This document shows, piece by piece, positions 63,480 to 64,000 of a DNA stretch of 64,000 nt; within the stretch, counting starts at the first letter, position 1, and the number at the start of each line of letters is the position of its first letter. Under the pieces are notes generated by a model. The model had not been told where the DNA came from. It saw only the letters and a list, made by a program, of their open reading frames with translations, and made no database searches. The stretch covers positions 33,279,238-33,343,237 of the forward strand of contig NC_090259.1 of assembly GCF_037325665.1 (NCBI RefSeq), read 5' to 3'. The DNA comes from Littorina saxatilis. Taxonomy: Eukaryota; Mollusca; Gastropoda; Littorinimorpha; Littorinidae. A program made the position numbers and the translations under genes.

Positions 63480-64000
63480 GGAATCGAATAAACACACATT
63501 TTGCGCCAGTGAGGTTAGATTGGTGGGATGAGGTCTGAGGCTGGTCAGGGCTTTAGGGGCAGGAGTGACGAGGGGGCACGGATTGCGGTTTGCCGTGTGT
63601 TATGGCGAGTCAACTTGTTCATATAGATCTGTGTAGGCGATCTACAACTGACCCCAGACGATCTGGATCTGTTCAAGTCAAAAGCAAAGTCACGGATACG
63701 AAGAAGTTTATCGAAAAATATCGACCCCAAGGACACAATCCATGTTGTAACTTTTCAAAGCAGTTACATTCAATCAAAGCCACATCCACATTTAAACCCG
63801 GAACGGGAACCATCGAAGATCCACGCAACTAATGTCGAAAAAGATCTTACAATGTCACCGCAGATCTATAGTTGATTTTTGTTTTGTGTCACAGCAAAGA
63901 AACGAAACAAATCTCCGGCTTAGATTGCACACTGAAAAATCGTTCATTTAGCGGGTTATTTAAATATATTTCTTTGAGGTTGCAAGTCAATGGCATCGCT
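63480..64000. other. No gene recognised
   Basis: An 80-codon plus-strand frame (63,590-63,832) has no recognisable domain, no signal peptide and no clear splice context. I leave it uncalled. Confidence 0.4.

Noticed and set aside
63590-63832. 80-residue ORF near the right edge
   Set aside because: No recognisable family, no signal or domain, no clear splice context; left uncalled.

Overview
The window looks like nuclear DNA of an animal, most likely a marine gastropod mollusc of the periwinkle (Littorina) type. Seen directly: genes split into short exons with GT-AG introns, very many AC/GT microsatellites, tRNA-derived SINEs, a complete LINE, and a dense litter of small transposons. The gastropod assignment is inference: an interspersed repeat of about 870 bp that occurs seven times here (start acaagtcgcgtaaggcga, end a hairpin of ttagtcaa/ttgactaa) is one I associate with caenogastropod genomes. 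I ran no search.

Genes. (1) 14,391-21,448, plus strand: a four-exon gene for a secreted 381-residue protein with signal peptide, PAN/apple-like domain, short EGF-like module and C-terminal fibrinogen-related domain. All splice phases agree. It is probably an extracellular recognition protein of the fibrinogen-related lectin type. (2) 42,288-46,664, minus strand: a five-exon gene for a 293-residue DHHC palmitoyltransferase, best matched to ZDHHC12; all splice phases agree. (3) 22,897-31,105, plus strand: candidate exons of one or two further extracellular-protein genes, the last with a cysteine pattern like the C8 module found next to von Willebrand D domains; the full chain could not be joined. 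(4) 246-7,651, minus strand: a set of weaker candidate exons, two of them present as repeated cassettes inside segmental duplications.

Layout. 1-8.2 kb: direct duplications carrying the candidate exon cassettes. 8.2-14.3 kb: AT-rich DNA, a SINE and repeat copies. 14.3-21.5 kb: the PAN-EGF-fibrinogen gene, whose 4.1-kb last intron holds a long palindrome and several repeats. 22-31 kb: candidate exons separated by microsatellites and a 3.6-kb minisatellite with a unit near 62 bp. 31-42 kb: no recognised host gene; a 50-bp tandem array, a 118-bp array, a broken Tigger/pogo transposon, and MITE-like elements, one nested. 42-47 kb: the DHHC gene. 47-53.6 kb: LINE tails, a 719-bp element with TTAA target sites, a 1.08-kb element with 25-bp inverted ends and its 168-bp relative. 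53.6-58.2 kb: a complete LINE with one unbroken 1,300-residue ORF (endonuclease, reverse transcriptase, RNase H), inserted into a SINE; the target duplications of both LINE and SINE are still perfect. 58.2-64 kb: no recognised gene; a repeat unit of about 0.9 kb holding tRNA-like sequence, present twice and a bit, and microsatellites.

The two clear genes have no evident joint pathway. I see no operon, CRISPR array, rRNA or intact host tRNA gene. The most informative objects are the nested LINE-in-SINE with matching 3' tails, the unusual domain order of the fibrinogen-related gene, and several hairpin-forming elements close to gene ends.
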